Assembly (NCBI GenBank): GCA_024278285.1
Contig: JAJRTM010000700.1
Span: forward strand, 1-6,637
Reading direction: 5' to 3'
Source of the DNA: Planctomycetota bacterium
GTDB lineage: Bacteria; Planctomycetota; Planctomycetia; Planctomycetales; Planctomycetaceae
DNA: 6,637 nucleotides
In this document: piece by piece, positions 1 through 6,524 of the stretch
How positions within the stretch are numbered: position 1 is the stretch's first letter
Layout of the letters: every line of letters starts with the position of its first letter
Program-made: the position numbers and the translations under genes
Notes under the pieces: generated by a model
Told to the model about the DNA's origin: nothing
What the model saw: the letters and a program-made list of their open reading frames with translations, nothing else
Database searches by the model: none

Positions 1-305
1 AAATTCTGCTGCTGGACCGCAGTGTTCCGCCGGGACGTGAGAATCAAAAACTAATGGAAAGCTTTCCTGACGCCTTGCTCGTTTTCAATAAAACCGACCT
101 CGCCGCAGCCGCTGGGTGGCATCACATCGAATTCCTACAATCGCCACTTGAAGTCTCTTGCCAAACAGGAGAAGGAATTGAACAACTCATCAAATCAGCC
201 ATGCAAAAGTTGATCCCGCAATCTCCCTCCGCTTCCCTAACCCTGCCGGTGAGCGAACGCCAGCAGCAGTTATTGAATAAATTGGTTAGCCTTGTTGATG
301 ATTAA
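1..305 (+). CDS. MnmE/TrmE-like GTPase, C-terminal fragment (5' end outside window)
   Basis: The frame is open from the left edge (first full codon at 3), giving about 100 visible residues before TAA at 303-305. The visible part is the second half of a small Ras-like G domain: a hydrophobic strand (ILLLDRSVPP), then LLVFNKTDL, where NKTD is the G4 guanine-specificity motif, then VSCQTGEGI, matching the G5 loop (SAKTGEGI in MnmE). The following helix and the SERQQQLLNKL segment resemble the stretch after the G domain of MnmE, the GTPase that with MnmG modifies the wobble uridine of certain tRNAs. True MnmE continues about 50 residues further and ends in a CxGK motif whose Cys is needed for modification; this protein ends at LVDD with no such motif. 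It is therefore either a truncated MnmE or a shorter MnmE-like paralogue. Its last 36 bp overlap the opposite-strand TauE/SafE reading frame. Der or Era type GTPases are less likely because no KH domain follows. Confidence 0.72.
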   Translation, partial: ILLLDRSVPPGRENQKLMESFPDALLVFNKTDLAAAAGWHHIEFLQSPLEVSCQTGEGIEQLIKSAMQKLIPQSPSASLTLPVSERQQQLLNKLVSLVDD

Positions 306-614
306 CTCGTCCCCAAGCTCCTGCACGAGAACAAGTTGAGCCTGGCGCTGTCCAGCTAATGAATCGTATGAACCATCAGCAGAAACTTTTTGCTGGGCGG
401 AACCGGAGCCATTCAAAATAAGATTTGATGCCGCGAGGATCAGTACAATCGTAATGATTCTCCGAAACAGTTGGGGGTTGATGTATCGACTGGCCGCGGT
501 TCCTGCTAAAACGCCACCAATGGCAAATGGAACGGCCCACATGGCGTGAAACAGTTCATCCCGCTGAAGAAATCCCGCTGCAAACAGTCCGGTAATTTTG
601 AGCGAGGAGATCAA
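270..614 (-). pseudogene. C-terminal part of TauE/SafE permease, separated from its N-terminal part by an in-frame TGA
   Basis: This 114-codon stretch continues the frame of the upstream TauE/SafE gene directly after the TGA at 617-615. It reads LISSLKITGLF, then a membrane segment with AVPFAIGGVLAGTAASRYI, then FRRIITIVLILAASNLIL. That is the normal end of a TauE/SafE protein: last helices, the small-residue G-x-x-x-G pattern, and the basic FRR before the final helix. A TTG codon (614-612) follows the stop immediately, so re-initiation is formally possible, but I see no convincing ribosome binding site for it. About 47 hydrophilic residues after the last helix, ending at TAA 272-270, are unusual for the family and run into the convergent GTPase gene, suggesting that the original stop was lost or moved. 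Most likely the untranslated remainder of a nonsense-mutated gene. Confidence 0.65.
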
Positions 615-1160
615 TCACAGGCAACTGCTGACGAATGATTTGAAAGTGGAAGGAGTCCAACCGCGTCTGAGTGCATACGTCACGACGGGCGGACCGCCAA
701 TGCTGACTGCTCCTGCCAGAAATCCGCTCACTGCACCAGCCAGATAAGAGAGCCAATGAGGGGGCGAAGTCATCGTTTTCTTTTCTTTTTTGAAATGATC
801 AAAAATCACAAAAAACAGAATGGCCAACCCGGTCACCTGACTGAGTTGTTGTTGAGGAAGGGAAGCAAAAAGTAGCAACCCGACTGGTAGCAAAAAAAAA
901 GCCCCCAAAAGAGTTCGCCTGACTTCTGACCATTCAACGCACAACTTGTAGGAACAGACCGTCATAAATAAAACCGGCAAACCGCTCAGAGTAATGACAA
1001 TATGCGATGAATGTGTTTCCATAATCATCGGCATGACCGCAAGTGACGTAATGGCGTAACCAAACCCCAAAGAACTTTGCACAAATCCTGAGACCATCAC
1101 AATAAAAGCGATCAGCAGCAAACCAAAAACCGGCTCGCCTAACACATTCAAGTTACTCAT
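615..1160 (-). CDS. TauE/SafE family permease, N-terminal part ending at a premature TGA
   Basis: The family (Pfam TauE) comprises inner-membrane permeases of about 250-300 residues built from two related halves and linked to export of sulfite, sulfonates or other organic anions. These 181 residues show the first-half signature GFVQSSLGFGYAI near residues 25-37 and the start of the second repeat, SGFLAGAVSIGGPPVVTYAL, near 145-164, with about five membrane helices in all. The reading frame then stops at TGA (617-615), while the rest of the family domain continues in the same frame down to 270. Without the stop the protein would be 296 residues, a normal length. The ATG at 1160 overlaps the stop of the MFS gene (ATGA, 1160-1157), so the two are translationally coupled and co-transcribed. 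The truncated product would lack the last helices and is unlikely to be functional. The substrate cannot be deduced. Confidence 0.8.
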   Translation of the reverse strand: MSNLNVLGEPVFGLLLIAFIVMVSGFVQSSLGFGYAITSLAVMPMIMETHSSHIVITLSGLPVLFMTVCSYKLCVEWSEVRRTLLGAFFLLPVGLLLFASLPQQQLSQVTGLAILFFVIFDHFKKEKKTMTSPPHWLSYLAGAVSGFLAGAVSIGGPPVVTYALRRGWTPSTFKSFVSSCL

Positions 1161-2521
1161 TCGGGCAACTCTTTTCCTTTAGTTTCAGGAAGAAACAGCA
1201 TCACAATAATTCCCAAGGCGAATAGCCAGGAAAGCATTGTAATTCCCCAGGGAAGATTAGCTGTTTTAAGAGTCCCTGAACTCAGAAGTACTGGCACCGC
1301 GAGCAGTCTACCGCCGTTAAAACAAAAACTGGTCCCTGTTGCTCGCAGGTGTGTCGGAAATAATTCAGGAAAGTAGACAGCGTATCCTGCGTGTATCCCT
1401 AACGTGAAGAATCCATAAAGTGGAAGAATACAAAGTAACTGGGCATAAGTTTGCGGAACGTAGCAGGTAATCGGTACGATGATCATTGCCATAACATGAA
1501 AACCGATGAATGTTGCTTTGCGTCCTAAACGAGAACAAAGAGGACCAAATGCAACAAGACCAATACCGCCCCCCAATGCCTGGATTAAACCGTAAGCAAA
1601 CTTGGCAGAGTTCCCAGCAGCAGTATCGACGACCTTCTTTTTTTCCTCTGCTGTCATTTCTGTTTTTCCAGATTCAGCCATGGCAGAAGCAACCGTTTTA
1701 TCAACGAAACTTTTTTGCGACAGCAAGCGTTCTCTGACAAGATCCTGACTGGCAACTGTTACCGACCAAAAAGTCCCCAGTCCCACGGCTGCAAGCAACA
1801 CTCCCCCAATCGCGCGGCCTGCCCAGCGTTTGTTAAGAAGTAGTTCTTTGAAGCTCCCCATTTTGTGGGCTGAATCACCCTCTTTCTGCTTTTTCCACTG
1901 ATCGGTCTCTTTCACGCTCGAACGAACCCAGAGAATTAACAGAGCGGGCAACACGCCAATTAAATACGCATATCGCCAATGTGTCCCGACAACAATCGCA
2001 GCGATTGCTGCAATCCAAGTTCCGGGAACACTGGTCGCATGAAAAATACTTGAAGCATGGGCACGCGCCCTTTTCGGGAAGACTTCAGAGACCAAACTCG
2101 CTGCAACAGCCCATTCGCCCCCCACTCCCATCGCGACAAAGAACCGCAACGCAGCGACATGCCAAAGCTCGGTTGCAAAAAATGTGAGACCGGAAAATAT
2201 CGAGTACATCAAAATGGTAACAATCATGACAGACCGCCGACCAAACCGATCAGCCAGCGAACCGAACAGTAAGCCTCCTACGGTCCCGCCAAGCAAAAAT
2301 ATTCCCAGGAACATGTCGCCGTATGTCTTAATTTGATCCTCTTTACCATCAAGAAGATCAAGAAGCATATCATGGCGTGTCAGATTAAATATTTGCCCTT
2401 CATAGACATCAAAGATCCAGCCGGCTGAGGCAATAAGTAAAACCATCCATTGATAGCGAGTTACCCCTTGCCACCAGGGACCACTTTCCTCTTGTGTTGT
2501 AGCTTCTGCTGTGTCCATCAT
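1157..2521 (-). CDS. Major facilitator superfamily (MFS) transporter, sugar/organic-acid porter type
   Basis: A secondary transporter of the cytoplasmic membrane, 454 residues with about 12 membrane helices, near the normal family length. Signs: WIFDVYEG in helix 1 (Asp38), the loop 2-3 motif GSLADRFGRR at 87-96, helix 4 with RFF...GVGGEW (about 126-137), a second-half copy of the loop motif (CSRLGRKATF), FPELFPTHLRATG before helix 11, and the PETKG signature at 445-449. These fit sugar-porter, metabolite:H+ symporter or aromatic-acid symporter type MFS. A charged, probably helical stretch (KTEMTAEEKKK) sits between the first two helices of the second half. I chose the ATG at 2521 rather than the upstream one at 2593 because GAGAGGA (2533-2527) lies 5 nt before it and the residues in between look non-conserved; the next codon is also ATG. 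It overlaps the TauE/SafE start by 4 bp and lies downstream of the ROK gene on the same strand, which suggests import or export of a ROK-sensed sugar or its breakdown product. Confidence 0.9.
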   Translation of the reverse strand: MMDTAEATTQEESGPWWQGVTRYQWMVLLIASAGWIFDVYEGQIFNLTRHDMLLDLLDGKEDQIKTYGDMFLGIFLLGGTVGGLLFGSLADRFGRRSVMIVTILMYSIFSGLTFFATELWHVAALRFFVAMGVGGEWAVAASLVSEVFPKRARAHASSIFHATSVPGTWIAAIAAIVVGTHWRYAYLIGVLPALLILWVRSSVKETDQWKKQKEGDSAHKMGSFKELLLNKRWAGRAIGGVLLAAVGLGTFWSVTVASQDLVRERLLSQKSFVDKTVASAMAESGKTEMTAEEKKKVVDTAAGNSAKFAYGLIQALGGGIGLVAFGPLCSRLGRKATFIGFHVMAMIIVPITCYVPQTYAQLLCILPLYGFFTLGIHAGYAVYFPELFPTHLRATGTSFCFNGGRLLAVPVLLSSGTLKTANLPWGITMLSWLFALGIIVMLFLPETKGKELPE

Positions 2522-2526
2522 TGGAG

Positions 2527-2533
2527 TCCTCTC
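2527..2533 (-). promoter_or_regulatory. Shine-Dalgarno sequence of the MFS gene
   Basis: On the minus strand GAGAGGA ends 5 nt before ATG 2521 and 8 nt before the adjacent ATG 2518. It decides the start in favour of these codons over the longer frame opening at 2593. Confidence 0.65.
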
Positions 2534-2609
2534 TCTATCACATTTGTTCTGAATAACCCAGCACGGCTGGTTCATTCTGATAGCCGTAACCAAACTGTTA
2601 CTTTTCTAT

Positions 2610-2632
2610 AGTTTGCGAGCCGTTCGCAAACT
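2610..2632. promoter_or_regulatory. 23-bp perfect inverted repeat upstream of MFS gene, candidate operator
   Basis: AGTTTGCGA (2610-2618) and TCGCAAACT (2624-2632) are exact reverse complements with a 5-nt spacer (GCCGT). It lies about 90 bp upstream of the MFS start, in the 231-bp gap after the ROK gene. The dyad of two 9-bp arms one helical turn and a half apart is the usual form of a dimeric repressor site. No T-run follows on either strand of the kind an intrinsic terminator needs. On the minus strand a TATAGA (2611-2606) touches the repeat and could be a -10 element, which would put the site over the promoter, but no good -35 accompanies it. A shorter dyad, GTAAC (2586-2590) and GTTAC (2597-2601), lies next to it towards the MFS gene. 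The rest of the gap is AT-rich and I see nothing else in it. The ROK protein is the nearest candidate ligand; this is inference. Confidence 0.55.
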
Positions 2633-2752
2633 TTTACCGTTAGTAATATGGAATCAAATTCTAAAAGTTTTTTTCAGACAAATACTTACTTGCCGTATTT
2701 TTTCTCAGCATATCAAAAATGAATTCATCTTACCTCAAACAACGGGGATGGC

Positions 2753-3925
2753 CTACTTTTTATGACTCCCTTTTGGTTGCCAGGCGTGAACGGCTAATGC
2801 TGCTGCGCCCAATGCACCGACAAGTTCCCCCAATTCGGAATAACTGATTTCCGGCTCCTTCGCGTGCATTGCAGGAAGAAAATTATTTAGTGATTGGCGA
2901 AGAGGAGAAAGAAACGCATTACCTGCTTTGGTAATGGGGCCTGCAATGATAATCTTTTGCGGGTCGAGCATTAATGTCATTTGTGCAATCACCTGACCAA
3001 TCAACTCCCCTGCTCTGCCTAAAACTTCACAGCAGAATTTGTCTTCTTGCGAAACAGCTTCAAGCATCTTTTCGACAGTGACCCGGCCTCGAAACAAGGA
3101 AAGCGTCGTTGATTCACCTCCCCGCACACCTTCGGTCATTCTCTGAAGAATAGCAGTCAATGAGGCAACCTGCTCCAATGACACCAGCTTTCCATCCTCC
3201 GTCAAACCACATGACCAGCCCCCCACTTCTCCAGCCAAATGGTGCAAGCCGCGATAAAGCTCGCCATTCAAAATCAGACCAGAACCGATCCCGCTGCGAA
3301 TTCCCAGGCAGATGTAATTTTCAACTTCTTTCCCCTGACCAAACCAACGCTCTGCCATCGCCATCGCGCGAATATTGTTTTCGATATGCACAGGAACCAG
3401 ATATCGATCTCCGAAGCGTTTTACCAACCGGATGTTTCGCCAACCTCGAATAAACTGATAGTGAAGAGCCATTCCATTTCGGATATCAACTGTCCCGGGA
3501 ACACCAATACCAATTCCCAGTAACTCGCGAGATTGATCACGAACATCTTCGATAACCGATTCGATCAGTTCCAGAACATTCGATGCCGATTCATTCGAGC
3601 GAACAGAAACAGTTCGATCTCTAAGCACTCGTTGAGCAAAATCAACACTCACGCCATGTACTTCTCGGGAATCGAGATCAATCCCGATAAACTGTCCCGC
3701 TTCCGGGTTCAATTCAATCAGCGTGGCTGGACGCCCTGAACCAGATTCTTGCCGAAGTCCCTGACGAAGAAATCCTAACTCAACCAAACGATCAACATGA
3801 ATCCCAACCGTTGATGGCGCAACCGATAACTGTCGGGCTAATTCGACTCGCGAAATACTTTTGAGCAGGCGCAACTTCTGCATCACAGAAGAAACAATAT
3901 CAAATTGAGAGCTGAGCCGCGACAC
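2753..3925 (-). CDS. ROK family transcriptional regulator (NagC/XylR type)
   Basis: A 390-residue cytoplasmic sugar-responsive regulator. Residues about 12-56 form a winged helix-turn-helix (SRVELARQLSVAPSTVGIHVDRLVELGFL), followed by the usual GSGRPATLIEL wing and linker, then a ROK (repressor, ORF, kinase) sugar-kinase fold from about 79, with GIGIGVPGTVD at 137-147 and GIRSGIGSGLILNGELYRG at 208-226. Length and domain order match NagC/XylR regulators. The kinase machinery looks dead: the catalytic Asp of the ENDA motif is Asn184 (ENNIRAMA), the conserved His of AGExGH is replaced (AGEVGGW, 231-237), and the zinc motif CxCGxxGC is gone (GKLVSLEQVAS follows instead). It is therefore probably a pure ligand-sensing DNA-binding protein. 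The start is GTG at 3925; an in-frame TAA lies seven codons upstream and no ATG lies between. It is divergent from the oxidoreductase gene and upstream of the MFS gene, so both are plausible targets. Confidence 0.9.
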   Translation of the reverse strand: MSRLSSQFDIVSSVMQKLRLLKSISRVELARQLSVAPSTVGIHVDRLVELGFLRQGLRQESGSGRPATLIELNPEAGQFIGIDLDSREVHGVSVDFAQRVLRDRTVSVRSNESASNVLELIESVIEDVRDQSRELLGIGIGVPGTVDIRNGMALHYQFIRGWRNIRLVKRFGDRYLVPVHIENNIRAMAMAERWFGQGKEVENYICLGIRSGIGSGLILNGELYRGLHHLAGEVGGWSCGLTEDGKLVSLEQVASLTAILQRMTEGVRGGESTTLSLFRGRVTVEKMLEAVSQEDKFCCEVLGRAGELIGQVIAQMTLMLDPQKIIIAGPITKAGNAFLSPLRQSLNNFLPAMHAKEPEISYSELGELVGALGAAALAVHAWQPKGSHKK

Positions 3926-3968
3926 GGAGACTTTATCTTTCTCTTAGGATATGAACCACGCCGATTAT

Positions 3969-3986
3969 TATTTCGATATCGAAATA
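3969..3986. promoter_or_regulatory. 18-bp perfect palindrome in the divergent region, candidate operator
   Basis: TATTTCGATATCGAAATA is its own reverse complement with no spacer. It lies 44 bp upstream of the ROK gene's GTG and 223 bp upstream of the oxidoreductase ATG, a natural position for autoregulation of the ROK gene. Its TTTCGA/TCGAAA halves differ from the TTTGCGA halves of the dyad upstream of the MFS gene, so the two may bind different proteins. It is too AT-rich, and has no U-tract, for a terminator. Confidence 0.55.
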
Positions 3987-4082
3987 TGTCAAGCATCAAT
4001 TCGAGTTTCTTCTTATTTCCCAATAATAAACCATCTGTTGAATTCATATTATCAAGTGTTTTGATTGCGACTCTAATAATAC

Positions 4083-4111
4083 TTGCAAATGAGTCGAGAA
4101 AAGATTATATT
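4083..4111 (+). promoter_or_regulatory. Possible sigma-70 type promoter for the Tat-signal oxidoreductase gene
   Basis: TTGCAA (4083-4088) matches 4 of 6 bases of the -35 consensus and TATATT (4106-4111) 5 of 6 of the -10, separated by exactly 17 bp, within AT-rich DNA about 100 bp before the ATG at 4210. A 6-bp dyad, CGACTC (4068-4073) and GAGTCG (4091-4096), brackets the -35 and might be a regulator site. Because the region is AT-rich, chance matches are likely. Confidence 0.3.
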
Positions 4112-4209
4112 ATTTTGATACTGGAATAATTCATTAGTGATAACGCCAGTTCTCACCATCGGGCTTTTCCACTGTCTCGTTTTTCCGTGATATAGAAAGT
4201 GCTGGTCTT

Positions 4210-5577
4210 ATGAAGGATTCAAACAATCTCTCGAAATTGCAATTAACTCGCCGTGAATGCCTGGCGTCTTCTATCGCTGCGGGAAGCCTGCTACTTCCTG
4301 CTTCGATGAGTCATGGCGCCCATGCTGCTGGCACAGAGGAAATCAAAGTTGCCTTGATCGGGTGCGGCGGGCGTGGTTCCGGGGCGGCTGCCCAGGCTCT
4401 TGCGGTTGGTCCACATGTTAAACTGTGGGCGATGGCGGATGCGTTTAGTGATCGACTGGAAAAAAGTTTGAAAGCGATCACAGCCGGGCATGGCGATCAT
4501 AATCGAACGAAAAAAAAGAGCGAATTCGAATCGGCTATTGATGTCCCCATCGAACGACGTTTTATCGGCTTGAACGCTTTCAAACAAGCGATTGATTCCG
4601 GGGCAGATGTGATCATCATTACTGGTCCTCCCGGATTTCGACCTCAACATTTTGAATACGCTGTGAACGCGGGCAAACATGTTTTCATGGAGAAACCTCT
4701 TGCCACCGATGCGAATGGCGTTCGCCGAATTCTTGCTGCTGCAGAGAAGGCGAAGAAAGCAAACCTGAAAATTGGTGTTGGGCTCCAACGACATCACCAG
4801 GCATCGTACCTGGAAACGATACGTCGCATTCACGATGGACAAATTGGTCGCATTGCAACGATGCGATGTTTCTGGAACGGGGGACCACCTGCCAAAACGC
4901 CATTCATCCGTGAGAATTTGAGTGAACTCGAATATCAGGTTCGCAACTGGTATTTTTTCGATTGGCTCAGCGGGGATCACATTTGCGAACAGCACATTCA
5001 CAACCTGGATGTCTGTAACTGGGCAAAGGGAGAGCACCCTGTTTCTGCAGAGGGAATGGGCGGGCGACAAGTGCGAACCGGCAAAGAGTACGGCAATATT
5101 TTCGATCACCACGCGGTTATCTACACTTATGCTGACGGAACGAAAATGCACAGCTACTGCAGGCAGATACCCGGTTGTCAAAATCTGGTCGCTGAGCAAA
5201 TCGAAGGTGTTGATGGTCTTGCTGAACTTTCTGCAGGAAAAAGTTCGATTACCACTGGAGGGAAATATCTCTGGAGAACACCTCGCCGAGACAGAAATTT
5301 CATCAGCCCTTATCAGGAAGAATGGAATACATTCATCAAGGCGGTTGAAAAAGATACCCCTTACCACGAAGCAAAATACGCAGCACACAGCACGATGACA
5401 GCAATTCTTGGTCGGCTGGCAACTTATTCGGGCCGGTTAATTAAATGGGAAGATGCGATCAAGTCGAAAAAAACGCTGACGATTGATGCTAAAACATGGG
5501 AAGAACCAGCTCCGATTCATGCTTTGAAAGATGGCTCGTATGAAATAGCTGTCCCAGGAATTACGAAAGTTCTTTAG
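4210..5577 (+). CDS. Tat-exported Gfo/Idh/MocA family oxidoreductase
   Basis: A 455-residue NAD(P)-dependent sugar dehydrogenase-like protein. The N-terminus carries a twin-arginine signal: TRREC at 13-17, a hydrophobic stretch (SSIAAGSLLLP) and a likely cleavage region after AHA near 39, so it is folded with its cofactor and then exported, as in Zymomonas glucose-fructose oxidoreductase. The Rossmann domain follows: VALIGCGGRGSG (47-58), an acidic residue at the end of the second strand (Asp77, favouring NAD), and EKP at 161-163, the signature whose Lys contacts cofactor and substrate. The C-terminal half has SGDHICEQHIHNLD at 254-267, where Gfo/Idh enzymes place their catalytic Asp/His. The ATG at 4210 has only a weak purine-rich leader (AGAAAG, about 11 nt upstream). 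Family members oxidise sugars, often at C3 of glycosides. The DUF1080 and second Gfo/Idh genes downstream and the divergent ROK gene support a role in sugar breakdown outside the cytoplasm. Exact substrate unknown. Confidence 0.93.
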   Translation: MKDSNNLSKLQLTRRECLASSIAAGSLLLPASMSHGAHAAGTEEIKVALIGCGGRGSGAAAQALAVGPHVKLWAMADAFSDRLEKSLKAITAGHGDHNRTKKKSEFESAIDVPIERRFIGLNAFKQAIDSGADVIIITGPPGFRPQHFEYAVNAGKHVFMEKPLATDANGVRRILAAAEKAKKANLKIGVGLQRHHQASYLETIRRIHDGQIGRIATMRCFWNGGPPAKTPFIRENLSELEYQVRNWYFFDWLSGDHICEQHIHNLDVCNWAKGEHPVSAEGMGGRQVRTGKEYGNIFDHHAVIYTYADGTKMHSYCRQIPGCQNLVAEQIEGVDGLAELSAGKSSITTGGKYLWRTPRRDRNFISPYQEEWNTFIKAVEKDTPYHEAKYAAHSTMTAILGRLATYSGRLIKWEDAIKSKKTLTIDAKTWEEPAPIHALKDGSYEIAVPGITKVL

Positions 5578-5622
5578 GAACAGTCCTGAAGTAACTTTTC
5601 CCTATTACATTGGATTCAATTT

Positions 5623-5648
5623 GTAGGGTGCGTCACGACGCACCCTGC
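5623..5648. repeat. REP-like palindrome (AGGGTGCGTC / GACGCACCCT)
   Basis: AGGGTGCGTC (5625-5634) and GACGCACCCT (5637-5646) are exact 10-bp reverse complements with a 2-nt spacer (AC); one mismatch further out a further G/C pair matches (5623, 5648). It is GC-rich in AT-rich surroundings, has no T-run on either side and sits between two same-strand genes, so it fits a dispersed intergenic palindrome better than an intrinsic terminator. From memory, similar GTAGGGTGCGT palindromes are widespread in unrelated bacteria. In RNA it would form a stable hairpin that could attenuate transcription or protect mRNA ends. Confidence 0.65.
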
Positions 5649-5683
5649 GATAAACCGGGAACTTATTTCGGGACTATTCCTTA

Positions 5684-5707
5684 GCAGGTGTGGAATACAC
5701 ACCCTGC
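5684..5707. repeat. Second, imperfect palindrome related to the preceding repeat
   Basis: GCAGGTGTG (5684-5692) and CACACCCTGC (5698-5707) pair around a 5-nt spacer (GAATA), with one extra base in the right arm. The inner six pairs (GGTGTG/CACACC) are exact. Its right end, CACCCTGC followed by ATAA, nearly repeats the right end of the palindrome at 5623-5648 (CACCCTGCGATAA), suggesting tandem copies of one element family. Apart from these two repeats the 170-bp gap shows only the ribosome binding site of the next gene. Confidence 0.5.
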
Positions 5708-5735
5708 ATAATGGAAATCTGAATTTTAGTAACGT

Positions 5736-5740
5736 AAGGA
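5736..5740 (+). promoter_or_regulatory. Shine-Dalgarno sequence of the DUF1080 gene
   Basis: AAGGA lies 7 nt before ATG 5748. It is only 1 nt from the in-frame TTG at 5742, which rules that codon out as the start. Confidence 0.7.
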
Positions 5741-5747
5741 CTTGAGC

Positions 5748-6524
5748 ATGTTATGTAATTGTTTTAAGAGCTTCTTTACAATCATGGCATTATCTGCGGG
5801 GTTGTTGTTTCCTCAACGAATAACTGCAGAGGAGACGCCAGCGAGCGGTTTTCATACTGCTTCACAACTACAGAAAGAAGGTTTTGAACCACTCTTTACC
5901 GGGTCTGATCTTTCCAAATGGAAATTGGGCGAAGGACATCGTGGGCATTGGGTTGCGAAAGAAGGGATGATTGATTACGACGGCAAAGCGACTGCGAAAA
6001 AGCATGTTGATCGCGGTCTTTGGACAAAGAAATCTTATCAAGAAACGGAATTATATGTCGAATGGCGGTTCCCTGATAAGCCTGTCATCAAACAACATCC
6101 AATTGTTTTATGGAACGGAAATTTCCTGCGAGATGAAAAAGGGAAACGGATCACACGGCCTCATTTAGATGCCGGGGACAGCGGAATATTGTTTCGTGGG
6201 ATTCTTGATTGCCAGACGAATATCTGGTGCCAGGAAATGGGTTCGGGGGAAATCAACGGATACCGCACAGACAAATCGTTGGGACAGATTTTAAGACGTT
6301 CCTGCATTCCATTTGAATTTGGCGATAATCCGCTTGGTGAATGGAATGCGTTTTTAATCACATTAAAAGATGATCGACTGAAAGTGGAATTGAACGGGAA
6401 GCTGGTTCTGTATTCAGAGAAACTCCCCAATCTTCCTGAAAGCGGGCCAATTGGCTTGCAACATCATGGCGATCATATTCAGTTTCGAAATATTTGGGTA
6501 AAAGAAATAAAGTGCGATGAGTAA
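5748..6524 (+). CDS. Secreted DUF1080 / 3-keto-disaccharide hydrolase domain protein
   Basis: A 258-residue protein of the concanavalin-like fold family formerly DUF1080 (Pfam 3keto-disac_hyd), members of which cleave 3-keto-glycosides made by Gfo/Idh dehydrogenases. Residues 1-27 are a Sec-type signal peptide (hydrophobic FFTIMALSAGLLF, likely cleavage after ITA). The domain opens with GFEPLFTGSDLSKW (45-58), then ETELYVEWRF, DSGILFRG (144-151), CQTNIWCQEMGSGEINGYR (155-173), GEWN (197-200), LNG (215-217), and GPIGLQHHGD with FRNIW near the end (233-250). The NIWC...GSGE...GYR variant marks a subfamily common in planctomycetes and Bacteroidota. The start is ATG 5748, chosen by its AAGGA. The two Cys near the N-terminus precede the hydrophobic core, so it is not a lipoprotein. 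It follows the Tat oxidoreductase by 170 bp and overlaps the next gene by 8 bp, which fits a shared keto-sugar pathway. The enzymatic role is inferred from the family. Confidence 0.9.
   Translation: MLCNCFKSFFTIMALSAGLLFPQRITAEETPASGFHTASQLQKEGFEPLFTGSDLSKWKLGEGHRGHWVAKEGMIDYDGKATAKKHVDRGLWTKKSYQETELYVEWRFPDKPVIKQHPIVLWNGNFLRDEKGKRITRPHLDAGDSGILFRGILDCQTNIWCQEMGSGEINGYRTDKSLGQILRRSCIPFEFGDNPLGEWNAFLITLKDDRLKVELNGKLVLYSEKLPNLPESGPIGLQHHGDHIQFRNIWVKEIKCDE

Noticed and set aside
303..359. Readthrough of the GTPase TAA to recover the missing MnmE tail
   Set aside because: The frame after the stop gives LVPKLLHENKLSLALSS and then another stop. It vaguely recalls the ELLAEELRLA helix of MnmE, but the spacing from the preceding Arg helix is too short and no CxGK follows in any frame.
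585..617. UGA in TauE/SafE read as selenocysteine
   Set aside because: I find no stable hairpin of bacterial SECIS form just downstream of the TGA (only 3-bp pairings such as TCC/GGA), and TauE/SafE is not a selenoprotein family known to me.
556..756. Minus-strand reading frame across the TauE/SafE stop codon
   Set aside because: It lies in a different frame from TauE/SafE, resembles no protein I know, and is a shadow of the membrane-protein coding sequence.
893..901. Poly-A run in the TauE/SafE gene as a programmed slippage or phase-variation tract
   Set aside because: The frame is intact on both sides, the encoded residues fit the family, and the gene's break lies elsewhere.
3905..4129. 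Small plus-strand open frame in the divergent intergenic region
   Set aside because: It starts inside the ROK gene, has no ribosome binding site or recognisable domain, and its AT-rich translation looks like non-coding DNA.
4291..5388. 365-codon minus-strand open frame opposite the Gfo/Idh gene
   Set aside because: The plus strand carries a full Gfo/Idh/MocA domain with all its motifs; the minus-strand translation has no recognisable domain and arises from the codon pattern of the real gene.
5623..5648. Rho-independent terminator after the Tat oxidoreductase gene
   Set aside because: The hairpin is strong, but no T-run follows either arm on either strand.
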